Origin: Chelatococcus asaccharovorans
Lineage (GTDB): Bacteria; Pseudomonadota; Alphaproteobacteria; Rhizobiales; Beijerinckiaceae
Direction: 5' to 3'
NCBI RefSeq assembly: GCF_003201475.1
Contig: NZ_QJJK01000019.1
Coordinates: forward strand, 31,894-95,893
Length of the DNA: 64,000 nucleotides
The notes under the pieces were generated by a model. The model was not told where the DNA came from. It did not search any database and worked only from the letters and a program-made list of their open reading frames with translations. The translations under genes were made by a program, and so were the position numbers. Positions 53,178 to 61,406 of the stretch are shown piece by piece. Positions within the stretch are counted from its first letter, which is position 1. Each line of letters begins with the position of its first letter.

Positions 53178-53807
53178 ATGGTGCACGCGCTTCGGGAATA
53201 CACCCCGGCGGAGGCGGCTGCGGTGAGCGGGATAGCCGTCAAGTCGGTTCACAACGCTATCGACAAGCGGATTATCTCAAGGCGCGACGCCCGCGTGGGC
53301 GGGCGTTCACTTACCGACGACGATCTCCTGCGCCTAAAGCTTTGGTACGGCGTCGGCTCCATACTCACCGCCGAACGTCGGAAGCGGCTTTTCGAGGCCA
53401 TCGCAGACGATCCGGCGGCAGAGACGGTGCGCGCTGACGATTACCTGATCGTGGACGTAGCGCGAGCAAGGGAGCAGCTCGCCGCCCGGGCGGACGCGCT
53501 TCGGGAGGCAGAGGCCGTGATCCGAAGCGTCAAGGGTGTTTCCGGCGGAGAGCCGGTGTTCAGGGGTACGCGAATCCCGGTTCGCGCGATTGCCGGCATG
53601 CGTGCGCAGGGCGCAAGCGCCGAGGAAATTCTTGAAGGCTATCCGTCTTTGACCGCTCGCATGATTGACCTCGCTGAGATCTGGACCGCAGCACACCCCG
53701 CTCGAGGGCGTCCAAAGACCTTGGCGGACCATGGCCTGCCAATGAAATCGACAAAGACGATTCCGCTCAAAGGCACGTCATCTGGTCGGCCTGGCGGAAC
53801 TTCGTGA
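53178..53807 (+). CDS. DUF433-domain antitoxin with N-terminal HTH
   Basis: 209 residues from ATG 53178, correctly spaced from AAGGAG; ATG 53172 is too close. The N-terminal MerR/HTH-like part is EYTPAEAAAVSGIAVKSVHN and the C-terminal DUF433 domain (about 125-185) is GGEPVFRGTRIPVRAIAGMR, AQGASAEEILEGYPSLTARM. DUF433 proteins are paired with DUF5615 PIN-like toxins, here the next gene, with a 4-base overlap (GTGA). Confidence 0.82.
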   Translation: MVHALREYTPAEAAAVSGIAVKSVHNAIDKRIISRRDARVGGRSLTDDDLLRLKLWYGVGSILTAERRKRLFEAIADDPAAETVRADDYLIVDVARAREQLAARADALREAEAVIRSVKGVSGGEPVFRGTRIPVRAIAGMRAQGASAEEILEGYPSLTARMIDLAEIWTAAHPARGRPKTLADHGLPMKSTKTIPLKGTSSGRPGGTS

Positions 53808-54184
53808 AGTTCCTCATCGACGAGTGCCTCCACACGACACTCGTGGCCGTGGCGCAAGACCGCGGCCACGAATGCTCGCATGTAAACTGGCTTGGGCTGA
53901 GCGGCGAGACCGATTGGAGCCTGATGCCTCGTATCCTCGACGAGAATTTCACATTCGTCACAAACAACGCTCGCGATTTTCGGAAGCTCTACGCCAAGGA
54001 AGAATTGCATGCGGGGCTGATCATAATCGTGCCGCAGGTGCTGCCAGCGCTCCAGCGAGAGCTGTTCGAAGCCGTGCTGGAGGATCTGGAATCCGGCGAA
54101 GAGTTGCTCAATGAGGTCGTTGAGATCACGATGGACGGTGGCGTCGCGGTATTGAACCGCTACACGTTGCCAAGCATCGAATAA
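53804..54184 (+). CDS. DUF5615 PIN-like toxin
   Basis: 126 residues, GTG start at 53804. The PIN-like fold starts KFLIDECLHTTLVAVAQDRG (catalytic Asp and Glu in LIDECL) and continues SLMPRILDENFTFVTNNARD (the (V/F)TxDxDF-like motif is TNNARDF here, with Asn in the usual Asp position) and ELHAGLIIIVPQVLP. Putative ribonuclease toxin of the pair with the DUF433 protein. Confidence 0.82.
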   Translation: MKFLIDECLHTTLVAVAQDRGHECSHVNWLGLSGETDWSLMPRILDENFTFVTNNARDFRKLYAKEELHAGLIIIVPQVLPALQRELFEAVLEDLESGEELLNEVVEITMDGGVAVLNRYTLPSIE

Positions 54185-54332
54185 CTCAATAACATCAATA
54201 TCTTAGTTCCATAAGTTATCTTATGCGACTTATAGTTGCAGCACGCTGCAAAGCACCATCTCCGGTAAAGAAACCTGTGTCTGCCGTTGGCGAAGCCAAA
54301 ATGCCGCGATGGCTTTCAGGGAGAATCTGGGT

Positions 54333-54361
54333 TTGACGAAAGCGGTCTCCCCTCCTATATT
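54333..54361 (+). promoter_or_regulatory. Sigma70-type promoter of the Phd/VapC pair
   Basis: TTGACG (54333-54338), 17 bases, TATATT (54356-54361), 34 bases before the antitoxin ATG at 54395. TGGCCATCTGGTCA (54363-54376) is an imperfect palindrome just after the -10 and a candidate operator. The 210-base gap before it holds no gene. Confidence 0.6.
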
Positions 54362-54394
54362 CTGGCCATCTGGTCATAATTCGAGGCCGCGGCC

Positions 54395-54631
54395 ATGAAA
54401 AGCATCTCCATTGTTGAAGCGAAAGCGAACTTCTCCGGGCTCCTGGCCGAGGTTGAGGCCGGCGCGGAAATCGCCGTCACGCGGCATGGGAGGGTAATTG
54501 CGCGCCTGGTGCCCGACCATCCCCGCGTCGCCGCCGACGCCTTTCGCGAGTTCTGGACGAACGCCGATGAAATCGACCTCATCGCGCCGGAAGACAAGCC
54601 CGCCGAGGACGTGGCCGGGTTGGACGACTGA
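54395..54631 (+). CDS. Phd/YefM-family antitoxin
   Basis: 78 residues. MKSISIVEAKANFSGLLAEV followed by EAGAEIAVTRHGRVIARLVP is the classic Phd/YefM DNA-binding fold, and the acidic C-terminus (EDKPAEDVAGLDD) binds the toxin. Two bases separate it from vapC. Confidence 0.9.
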   Translation: MKSISIVEAKANFSGLLAEVEAGAEIAVTRHGRVIARLVPDHPRVAADAFREFWTNADEIDLIAPEDKPAEDVAGLDD

Positions 54632-54633
54632 TC

Positions 54634-55059
54634 GTGGCCGCGCTCTATCTCTTGGACACGAATATTCTCATTGCAGCCATGAAAGGCCGTCCGGAGGTGC
54701 GTAGACGATTGGAAGCCGAGCCGATGAACGCCCTTCGACTCTCTGCGATCGTTCTCGGTGAGTTGGAGTTCGGCGCGGAAAAAAGCGCCTACGGTGAGCG
54801 CAACCGAGCCCGTCTGGCCGCATTGACGCAGCGCCTTGCGCTGATCGGCATCGACCATGATACGACCCGCCACTATGCAAGAGTTCGTGCCGGCCTCGAG
54901 CTTAAGGGAACGCCGATCGGCGCCAACGACACCTGGATTGCCGCCCAGGCGCTCGCAATCGACGCCACACTTGTCACGGACAATGAACGGGAATTCGAAC
55001 GTGTCCCTGGCCTGGCGGTTGAAAACTGGCTTGCCAATTCTGGGTCCTTATCGCAGTGA
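54634..55059 (+). CDS. vapC: VapC-family PIN-domain ribonuclease toxin
   Basis: 141 residues, GTG start. PIN motifs: LYLLDTNILIAAMKGRPEVR (first Asp), SAIVLGELEFGAEKS (Glu), IGANDTWIAAQALAIDATLV (Asp) and TDNEREFERVPGLAVENWL (last acidic residue). Type II toxin cleaving tRNA or rRNA, neutralised by the Phd-like protein. It stabilises the plasmid. Confidence 0.9.
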   Translation: MAALYLLDTNILIAAMKGRPEVRRRLEAEPMNALRLSAIVLGELEFGAEKSAYGERNRARLAALTQRLALIGIDHDTTRHYARVRAGLELKGTPIGANDTWIAAQALAIDATLVTDNEREFERVPGLAVENWLANSGSLSQ

Positions 55060-55334
55060 TCACGGCAACCTTGACCGATCGAACGGCGGAGCACGCCCGT
55101 CAGCGGCAAAAGCCAGCACCCGTTCAATTTTAATCCATGGGCCGTCTGATTTAAAGTAACCGACCGTCGGATCTTCACCGCTTGCGCGCGATGGTGTCGG
55201 CGCGAGATTTCGCGAACCGGGGCAAGGATTCGTAAACTCGCTCCAAGAGACGCGAACCAGGTTCACGAACCCGGAAGCAAATACTGCCCAGACCCCTTGG
55301 CTTCCAAGCCAGCCCACTCGATCAACGACGATCC

Positions 55335-55575
55335 GGCCCTGTACGCCAACAAGGGTGATGGCCCTTTTGATACTGCAGGCGAGCACGGTCAAGGCTGAAC
55401 TCGCCGCGCACATTGTCCAGCCCTCGCATCAGGAACGCACCCTGGTTCATCCATTGCTTGATGGTTCCGAAGGAATGCTCGACGCTCTCGCACCGCCGAT
55501 CGAGAACGTCGGGCCGGGCGTCGAGGCGCACGCCCATGCGGTCGAGGACCGCCTCGTTCTCATCTCACAACAAGA
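55335..55575 (-). pseudogene. IS1182-type transposase, C-terminal remnant
   Basis: RMGVRLDARPDVLDRRCESV with EHSFGTIKQWMNQGAFLMRG and LDNVRGEFSL is the conserved end of IS1182-family transposases (RRxxVEHPFGTIK...G(A/F)xxRGxxxVxxEFxLxxLAYNxxR). After EFSL the frame shifts and LTVLACSIKRAITLVGV, the last expected part, continues in the adjacent frame. About 75 codons remain. 55060-55334 holds no gene. Confidence 0.65.
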
Positions 55576-55685
55576 TTGATTTTCAGGTCACGACGTCTGC
55601 GAAAATCACGCTTTGGATCGAGCGGGTTTATGAAGGACCGTCCTGGCTCGTCGTTTGACCTCGCGACCTGTTCGGCCCGATCGGA

Positions 55686-55913
55686 CTACCCTAGCAGCCC
55701 GAGGAACCAGTCCCTGATCGGATTGAGCCAGGCTTCGACGACGCCATAGGCGGTGACGAGCCAGGCCTCGATCGTGCGCAGTTGCGACCCGAAATAGATC
55801 AACGGGGCCACGGTCAGGAACGCCAGCAGCAGGAACGTCGAGATGGGATCGGTGCCTTTGTCGTCCGACCCATCCGGCGGGGGAAGCGGGTTTCTGTCCC
55901 AATCGCGTTTCAT
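55686..55913 (-). CDS. Small membrane protein downstream of the relaxase
   Basis: 75 residues from ATG 55913, or 78 from GTG 55922. A polar N-terminus (MKRDWDRNPLPPPDGSDDKG) precedes one hydrophobic segment (ISTFLLLAFLTVAPLIYFGS) and an amphipathic tail (AYGVVEAWLNPIRDWFLGLL). It starts 10 bases after the relaxase stop, so it is probably part of the mobilisation operon. Function unknown. Confidence 0.65.
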   Translation of the reverse strand: MKRDWDRNPLPPPDGSDDKGTDPISTFLLLAFLTVAPLIYFGSQLRTIEAWLVTAYGVVEAWLNPIRDWFLGLLG

Positions 55914-55922
55914 CGGCTGCAC

Positions 55923-58754
55923 CTAGCGTTCACGGTCGTCGCGATCCCGTTCGCGCCGCTCCTCGATCTCGCGCTCCAGTTCCTGCAAGCGAGGAACATG
56001 CTGCTGCGGTGGATCGGACCGAGCGGCATCCGCCGTCCGCTCGGGACCCGCGAGGTTGTCGTCGCGGTCGCGCGCGACGTCCTCAGGTGCAGGTGACGCT
56101 GCACGGTCATCATCACGGACGCGCTCGTGCGCTCGATCATTGCTGACCGACTCTGTGGCGGTCGCCGGACCGTCGTTCCTCTGCACCGCCTGCTCCTGTT
56201 CGGCCCGAAACGCCTGAAGTTCGCTGCTGCGCCGGTTGAAGTTCTCCCATGCAGCTTCCGAATCCTGTCTCGTCCAGGAGTCATCGATCCGGCCCCAGCC
56301 CACGGACCCGATCCCGTTTTCCACATCGGTGACGGCGATCTCCATTTCGAGCGCCTTCAGCCCCTTCTCGTAGCTAGCGAGGAGCTCGGCATTGCGTTTC
56401 GCGGTGTCCGGAACGGGCCTTCCCTCAAACCCCTCATTGTAGGCGGCATCGTATGCGGCGTCGTGCCCCTCGAGCTGCTGCCGCTCGAAAGCGGCTTCAG
56501 CCTGCCAGCCGAGGACGTCCGGATCGCCGAACTCCGTCTCAGCCTCCAACTCGCGCCGTGTTGCGTAAAAGCCTTGCCGAATTTCATTGGCTTCTTCGAT
56601 GCGAGCGGCAATTTCATTCTGACGCGCCGGGGTGTCGTCGGGGAAGTGCTCGCGAACATAGTGATCGGCGACTTCTCCAAGCAGGGTCTCGCCCCTAAGC
56701 TGATCTATTGGATAGCTCTCGATCACATGGTCCATGAGCGTTTCGGCCCCGGCCCTGTCGCGGGCGGCATTGTCGAGATTCTCATTGAAATAGCGCTGGT
56801 GCAGAGCCGCCAATTCCGGGGTGATTTCCCTGACGGATTCGACGCGGTTTTCACCTTCATGGGTCGCGCGGATGCCTTGCCGGGCCTCGTCGACCTCGAC
56901 TTCGGCCGGCTCGATCCCCCCGCGCGCAACGCCATCGCGCAAAATCTGACGATCGTGCAGCACTTCGCCAATATCGACCTGCCGTTCCGACAGCTCCAGA
57001 TACTCACGCCGGATGCCCACGACCTCGCGGGCGGCCGCAGCGACCTCCTCAAAGCCTGCCCGGTCAGCTTCATCGATCGAACGCTCGACACTGGAGAGCA
57101 CGGCCTCGACCCGCTTTTCATAGGCTTCGAATTCCGGACGCGTCATCTCCCGCATCTGTCCATCCTCACCATTCGCAAACTGGATAGATGCTATCATATC
57201 CGACATGTTTTTGACAGAAAAGGCGCTCTCTCCCATAAAACCAATATCTTTTTGATTGTAGTTTTGCGACCCTTCCAATCGATCTCTCTGCTGCTGTGCA
57301 AAGGCCCCTTCGCTTGTGCCGCGCGCCTCCATGGCGAGATCGTTCCAGATCTCGGCCGCCGCACCGGCGTAGTGTATGCTGCGTGCGCTGGTCGCAAGGT
57401 TGATCTCATCCGATCGTTTCGCCTGATAACGAGCATGCGCGGCAATGCTCGTCCCCTGATGCTCGGTACGGCCGCGATAGCTGACAGGGCGCACCTGGTT
57501 GCGCGTGTAGGCCGGCGCGTTTGCGAACTCGCGCCGATCGGTGAGTTCCATGTCGATACCCTGCTCGCGAGCTTTTTCGGCCATCAGGGCGCGCCAGTCC
57601 CGGAATGTCTGTGGGCTGGTGACGATGCGCTCTCCCGTCTCCGAGCGCATCGTCACGATCGCATGAGCATGGACATGTGGGCGCTTGCCGCCTTCCGCCA
57701 TCTCCTTCGGGTCAAACGCCGGATCATGGACGGCAAAGACATAGCGGTGCCCTGCGAACTGTTCACCCAGGAACTCGCGGACTGCGCCTTCGAATGCCGC
57801 CGCATCCGTCCCGGCGCGCGCCGAGACGATCAGGTGCATGACGTCCCTGCCCTTGCGGCTGTGCAGCTCCTTGCGCCATTCCTTCTGGACCAGATCGCCG
57901 GCCTGCGTCGCATCGCCGATCAGTCGGCCGGTGTCGTCGCGAACTTCGCCATCTGCTCCAGCCACCAGTTCCCTGACACGCGCGGTCCCCCAATCCACGC
58001 CATTGCCGTAGCCATGAAAGCGAAACCGCGCCTCGACATCCCGGCCGGCATCGGAATCACCATAGCGCTGCTGCACGATCTCGGCGGCCTTCCGATCGCC
58101 GGTCAGCCGCTCGCCCGGTCCATCGCGAAGAACAACGACGCCGCTCACATGAAGCGCATCCGGCGAGCGCTCGTGGGCGGTATAGGCAAATCGTCGGTCG
58201 CTAAATGCGGACCGCAGAATCTCGCGCACCTGATCGTCTTGATCGACGTCACTGCCCAGCGAGGGGGCATCAATGGAAACATGAAAGACGCCGAGGTCGC
58301 GGCTGGCAACACGATTGTCGAACAGGTGCTCCCACTCGGCCCGCTGTTCAGCGAGAGCATCCTTGCCGAGCACGCGTTCGCCGCGCTCATTCTCGACCGC
58401 AAGTTCCCCTCCTCGCGACGTGTAACTTATCATCGCGCCCGCGCGCCCGCCGCCACCGTAAGAGGCGAGCTTGACCACGGCCGGCTGACTTCCGCGCGCC
58501 AGCGCAGCGAAACGCGTCCGCATCGCGCGACCGCCAAAGCCTGCTCCGTCGCGCGACGACCGTGCACGGCTCCCACCGCCCCGGAGCCGCACACGACCAG
58601 GACCGCGCAACCCTTCATCCGCAAGCCGCGCCGCCCCGCCCCTTCGCGGCTCGTCCCATTCTCCTTTGTCGAGCCGGCCCATCTGCATCTCGTGTTGCAG
58701 CGCAGCGCGGCGACGCTCCCATTCCTGCTCGAAGGCGCCGGGAAGGAACTCCAT
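55923..58754 (-). CDS. Relaxase (MOBP-like/VirD2-like mobilisation nuclease)
   Basis: 943 residues. Motif I region VVKLASYGGGGRAGAMISYT carries a candidate catalytic Tyr. The histidine triad is GKRPHVHAHAIVTMRSETG (HxHxH), at about residue 365. The first 330 residues plus this motif form the nuclease part; residues 480-943 are highly charged, mostly helical, likely for relaxosome contacts and transfer signals (the end is very Arg/Asp/Glu-rich). It should nick the TATCCTG site at 59254. It overlaps the MobC-like gene by one base (TGATG). The opposite strand of this gene is open for over 3 kb but is not coding. Confidence 0.85.
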   Translation of the reverse strand: MEFLPGAFEQEWERRRAALQHEMQMGRLDKGEWDEPRRGGAARLADEGLRGPGRVRLRGGGSRARSSRDGAGFGGRAMRTRFAALARGSQPAVVKLASYGGGGRAGAMISYTSRGGELAVENERGERVLGKDALAEQRAEWEHLFDNRVASRDLGVFHVSIDAPSLGSDVDQDDQVREILRSAFSDRRFAYTAHERSPDALHVSGVVVLRDGPGERLTGDRKAAEIVQQRYGDSDAGRDVEARFRFHGYGNGVDWGTARVRELVAGADGEVRDDTGRLIGDATQAGDLVQKEWRKELHSRKGRDVMHLIVSARAGTDAAAFEGAVREFLGEQFAGHRYVFAVHDPAFDPKEMAEGGKRPHVHAHAIVTMRSETGERIVTSPQTFRDWRALMAEKAREQGIDMELTDRREFANAPAYTRNQVRPVSYRGRTEHQGTSIAAHARYQAKRSDEINLATSARSIHYAGAAAEIWNDLAMEARGTSEGAFAQQQRDRLEGSQNYNQKDIGFMGESAFSVKNMSDMIASIQFANGEDGQMREMTRPEFEAYEKRVEAVLSSVERSIDEADRAGFEEVAAAAREVVGIRREYLELSERQVDIGEVLHDRQILRDGVARGGIEPAEVEVDEARQGIRATHEGENRVESVREITPELAALHQRYFNENLDNAARDRAGAETLMDHVIESYPIDQLRGETLLGEVADHYVREHFPDDTPARQNEIAARIEEANEIRQGFYATRRELEAETEFGDPDVLGWQAEAAFERQQLEGHDAAYDAAYNEGFEGRPVPDTAKRNAELLASYEKGLKALEMEIAVTDVENGIGSVGWGRIDDSWTRQDSEAAWENFNRRSSELQAFRAEQEQAVQRNDGPATATESVSNDRAHERVRDDDRAASPAPEDVARDRDDNLAGPERTADAARSDPPQQHVPRLQELEREIEERRERDRDDRER

Positions 58755-59152
58755 CAGATTTCCTCCCCGCGTCTGGCGGCAGCAGACCGCTTCGTCATTT
58801 CGGCGAGTTCGGCAGCAAGCGCGGTCGCTACCCCGTGTGCATCCCTGACGCTGCCGGCGATATCATCGATGGCGGGCGGCGCCCTGCCGGTGTTGATCGC
58901 CCGAGCGATCTGGTTGAGGTTTCCTCCGATCGTTCGCATGCCATCGGCAAGCAGGCCGAGAACGGCGCGATCCCCTTCCCCGAGGAACGGCCGCACCCCG
59001 GCGCCTTCCATGGAGAGCGACCGCACGAAGGCTGAGACGGTCATCCCGGCCGCGCGCGCGGCCGCCTCCAGGGCATCGAACTCGGTCGGCGAGAAGCGGA
59101 TATGCGCCACCCTGTCCTTCCGTTTCGACGCTTCTGAATGGCTGCCAGCCAT
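58754..59152 (-). CDS. MobC-like relaxosome accessory protein
   Basis: 132 residues from ATG 59152 (AAGGG ten bases upstream); an ATG at 59173 would add seven residues. An N-terminal ribbon-helix-helix-like segment (DRVAHIRFSPTEFDALEAAA, RAAGMTVSAFVRSLSMEGAG) is followed by MRTIGGNLNQIARAINTGRA, the conserved N-L-NQIA motif of MobC/TraJ-type proteins that help relaxases open oriT. First gene of the mobilisation operon, right beside the oriT. Confidence 0.82.
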   Translation of the reverse strand: MAGSHSEASKRKDRVAHIRFSPTEFDALEAAARAAGMTVSAFVRSLSMEGAGVRPFLGEGDRAVLGLLADGMRTIGGNLNQIARAINTGRAPPAIDDIAGSVRDAHGVATALAAELAEMTKRSAAARRGEEI

Positions 59153-59196
59153 CGACGGCACACCCTTGATCATGGTGTTTGCGGCCGCAGGCCGCG

Positions 59197-59260
59197 GATC
59201 GAGGGCCTGTCCCTCGATCGTCAGGAAAAATGTATCACATTTTTCCGTATCCTGCCAACA
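59197..59260. other. oriT: Origin of transfer (oriT) with nick site
   Basis: Two consecutive perfect hairpins: 9-base arms GATCGAGGG / CCCTCGATC (59197-59219), then GGAAAAATG / CATTTTTCC (59224-59246). Directly after the second comes TATCCTG (59248-59254), identical to the RP4-type MOBP nick consensus YATCCTG|Y, cleavage expected after G59254. It lies in the spacer between the MobC-like gene and the VirC1-like gene, where an oriT is expected. Confidence 0.75.
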
Positions 59261-59302
59261 ATAATTGCTGTGATTTTGACGTTCATGTCGCCATATATGC
59301 TA

Positions 59303-59337
59303 TTTTCCATATTAATATGATTGTGTTTTTCCATATT
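59303..59337. repeat. Direct repeats and palindrome upstream of the VirC1-like gene
   Basis: TTTTCCATATT occurs at 59303-59313 and 59327-59337, 24 bases apart, with a related TTTTCCGTATC at 59241-59251 inside the oriT. CATATTAATATG (59308-59319) is a perfect palindrome over the first copy. Probably binding sites for the ribbon-helix-helix or VirC1-like proteins, similar to overdrive-type sequences beside transfer origins. Confidence 0.45.
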
Positions 59338-59425
59338 CGTGTGCTTCTATATCGATGTGAACCCACGTCCACATGGACATGGATCCGTGTGTCAGTAGAA
59401 ACACACTTTCATGGGAGTGCAGCCG

Positions 59426-60127
59426 ATGACCGTCGTGATCGCCGCCATCAACGGCAAGGGAGGCGCGGGCAAGACCACCGCGCTGATGAACATCGCCGGC
59501 GAATATGCCCTGCGCGGCGGAAGCGTCGCCATGATCGATATGGACGCGCGCAACAATCTGATGAAGTGGTGGATCGATTGTCAGGAGAAGGATGCCCAAC
59601 CTGAAGGCATCGAGGTCTACAGCCACAAGACGGCACGCGGGCTTGAACGCTGGATGGAGGAAAACGCTGACTCTTTCGATCACGTGCTGATCGATACGCC
59701 CGGCGAAGACACATCGATCGTCGACCCTGTGATCGCGGCGGCCGATCTGGTGATATCGCCGATCCAGCCGTCCAAGCGCGAGGTGATCGGGGCTATCGAC
59801 AGCTTCGAGAGCGTGCAACGTGTAAACGAGTTGCGCGGCCGAAACTGCAGGCACGGCGTGCTGCGTACCCGGATCACGGTAACGGTGCGTCATACGGAAC
59901 TCTATCGCAAGGTCCGGCCGATCATCGAAGACCAGGTCGGCACCTATCTGTTCCGAACCGAGGTATTCGAGCGGAACGTCTACAAGGACATCCACAACGG
60001 GATCGGCACCCTACAGATGCAGGAGGTGACGGAGGCGATCGCCAAGGCGCGTCGCGAGACGCAGGCGCTGGTCGACGAGGTCGACGAATTGCTTGCCGGA
60101 ATGACTGCTGCGGGACGTGCGGCATGA
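59426..60127 (+). CDS. ParA-family ATPase, VirC1-like
   Basis: 233 residues from ATG 59426 behind GGGAG. Deviant Walker A AAINGKGGAGKTTALMNIAG, then MIDMDARNNLMKWWIDCQEK, and Walker B DHVLIDTPGEDTS, AAADLVISPIQPSKREVIGA. VirC1 binds next to the transfer origin and brings the relaxosome to the VirB/VirD4 machine at the cell pole. The position beside oriT fits that role better than plasmid partition, which RepA covers. ATGA overlap with the next gene. Confidence 0.85.
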   Translation: MTVVIAAINGKGGAGKTTALMNIAGEYALRGGSVAMIDMDARNNLMKWWIDCQEKDAQPEGIEVYSHKTARGLERWMEENADSFDHVLIDTPGEDTSIVDPVIAAADLVISPIQPSKREVIGAIDSFESVQRVNELRGRNCRHGVLRTRITVTVRHTELYRKVRPIIEDQVGTYLFRTEVFERNVYKDIHNGIGTLQMQEVTEAIAKARRETQALVDEVDELLAGMTAAGRAA

Positions 60128-60480
60128 GCGGCAAGGAGAAGCTGTCGCTGGACGAATTTGCGACTGCGCCGCGCAGGCAGCGCCCGGCGGCCGGCCTGAA
60201 CCCGGCAGATGTCGAGAGCGAACAGCCAGCCGCCGTGAACACCGTGACGCAGCCGGTTCTGGTTGAGGATCAGGGAACATCGGAAACCGCCAGCGAGGCA
60301 AGCAAGGCGCTGCGCCGGATGAAGCGGGCGCGCATGAAAGGAGCCAGCTATTTCGTCAACGTCAATCTGGACCGCGAGACGAAACGGCGGCTGAAGCTGG
60401 CCGCCTTCAATCTGGACACCTCGATGCAGGCGATCATGGAGAAGGCCATCCGGCAGTATCTTGACGCCAGCGGCTTCTGA
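60124..60480 (+). CDS. VirC2-like ribbon-helix-helix protein
   Basis: 118 residues. A disordered N-terminal 70 residues (DEFATAPRRQRPAAGLNPAD...) precede a C-terminal ribbon-helix-helix fold (ASYFVNVNLDRETKRRLKLA, AFNLDTSMQAIMEKAIRQYL). The layout matches VirC2, which binds DNA beside the T-DNA border, and ParG-type partners of ParA proteins. It is coupled to the VirC1-like gene. Confidence 0.75.
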   Translation: MSGKEKLSLDEFATAPRRQRPAAGLNPADVESEQPAAVNTVTQPVLVEDQGTSETASEASKALRRMKRARMKGASYFVNVNLDRETKRRLKLAAFNLDTSMQAIMEKAIRQYLDASGF

Positions 60481-60646
60481 ATGAGAGGAAACGCGGCCAG
60501 ATCGAGGATCGAGTTGAAATCGAGTCCGATTCCCTGCTAGGAACACTATCGTTTTGGCTCTGTTTTCGGGCGGTCTGAGCCAGATCAGGGGGATTTCCTG
60601 TCTCTTTTGACGGGTGGAGCAACTGAATTCGGGTCGAGCCAGCCAG

Positions 60647-61150
60647 ATGGCCATCAAAGACGTTCACACCTACATCGACAAGCACGGGCTTGTCGAAACG
60701 ACCGACTCCGAGGTCGACAAGCCGATCTGGCGCAAGCCCGGCTTCGACGGCGTTCGCAGCCTGCTTGACATGGAGAAGGAGCTGAGCCGGTTTCTGCGTG
60801 AGCGACGTGATGCGCTGAACCTGAATCGCGAGCAGGTCGGCATGATGATCGGTATCCATCAGGAGATTTATGCGCGGCATGAGAGGGCGGGTGCCAAGCT
60901 CAGGGTGACGCGGTTGCTGCATCTGGCCGAACTGCTCGGCTTCTCCCCGATCGAGGCGATCTATGCGGCGGCTCCGCAGTTTTTTGGCGACAGTCAGGAG
61001 GAGGCAGCGGTGAAGAACAAGCTCGTGAATCGCATCCTCGACTTGCCCACCGCCACCGCGCAGAACCTGCTCATGCTCGTCGAGGAATTGTCGCCTGACG
61101 ATGCCACTGACGCGCCGGCAAAACCAGCCAGGAAGGGTCGAGACCCCTGA
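60647..61150 (+). CDS. Helix-turn-helix (Xre-type) protein
   Basis: 167 residues from ATG 60647; a GTG at 60614 would add 11. The middle contains an Xre helix-turn-helix (LSRFLRERRDALNLNREQVG, MMIGIHQEIYARHERAGAKL, RVTRLLHLAELLGFSPIEAI). The C-terminal part is helical (NKLVNRILDLPTATAQNLLM). It may regulate transfer or the genes that follow. No cognate toxin is adjacent. Confidence 0.75.
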   Translation: MAIKDVHTYIDKHGLVETTDSEVDKPIWRKPGFDGVRSLLDMEKELSRFLRERRDALNLNREQVGMMIGIHQEIYARHERAGAKLRVTRLLHLAELLGFSPIEAIYAAAPQFFGDSQEEAAVKNKLVNRILDLPTATAQNLLMLVEELSPDDATDAPAKPARKGRDP

Positions 61151-61406
61151 AGCTCTGAAACGAAGGACAGAGGCAGGCTGCCCTGCCTCCCTTTGATTTC
61201 CGCGGCGACGACTACGCGATGCCGAGAGACATCCATCGGCGACCAGCCCACGGGAAGCACAAGCGGCGTAGCCCCGTCGCGCCGGCGGCCGGTCGATCTG
61301 GCCTTCCTGTCGAGAAATGGGAAGCATCATGGTTCTCCGAGAGCGGCGGGCATCAATCGGAGGGTTGCATCCCGCCCGAAGCCGTGACTCAATATGAACA
61401 CAGGGG

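Noticed and set aside
56127..59264. Open frame of 1045 codons on the plus strand, longer than any other frame in the window
   Set aside because: It lies opposite the relaxase and MobC-like genes, which have clear motifs, overlaps and ribosome binding sites. The antisense translation is rich in Arg, Ala, His and Pro with no recognised domain, a usual effect of high-GC codon use.
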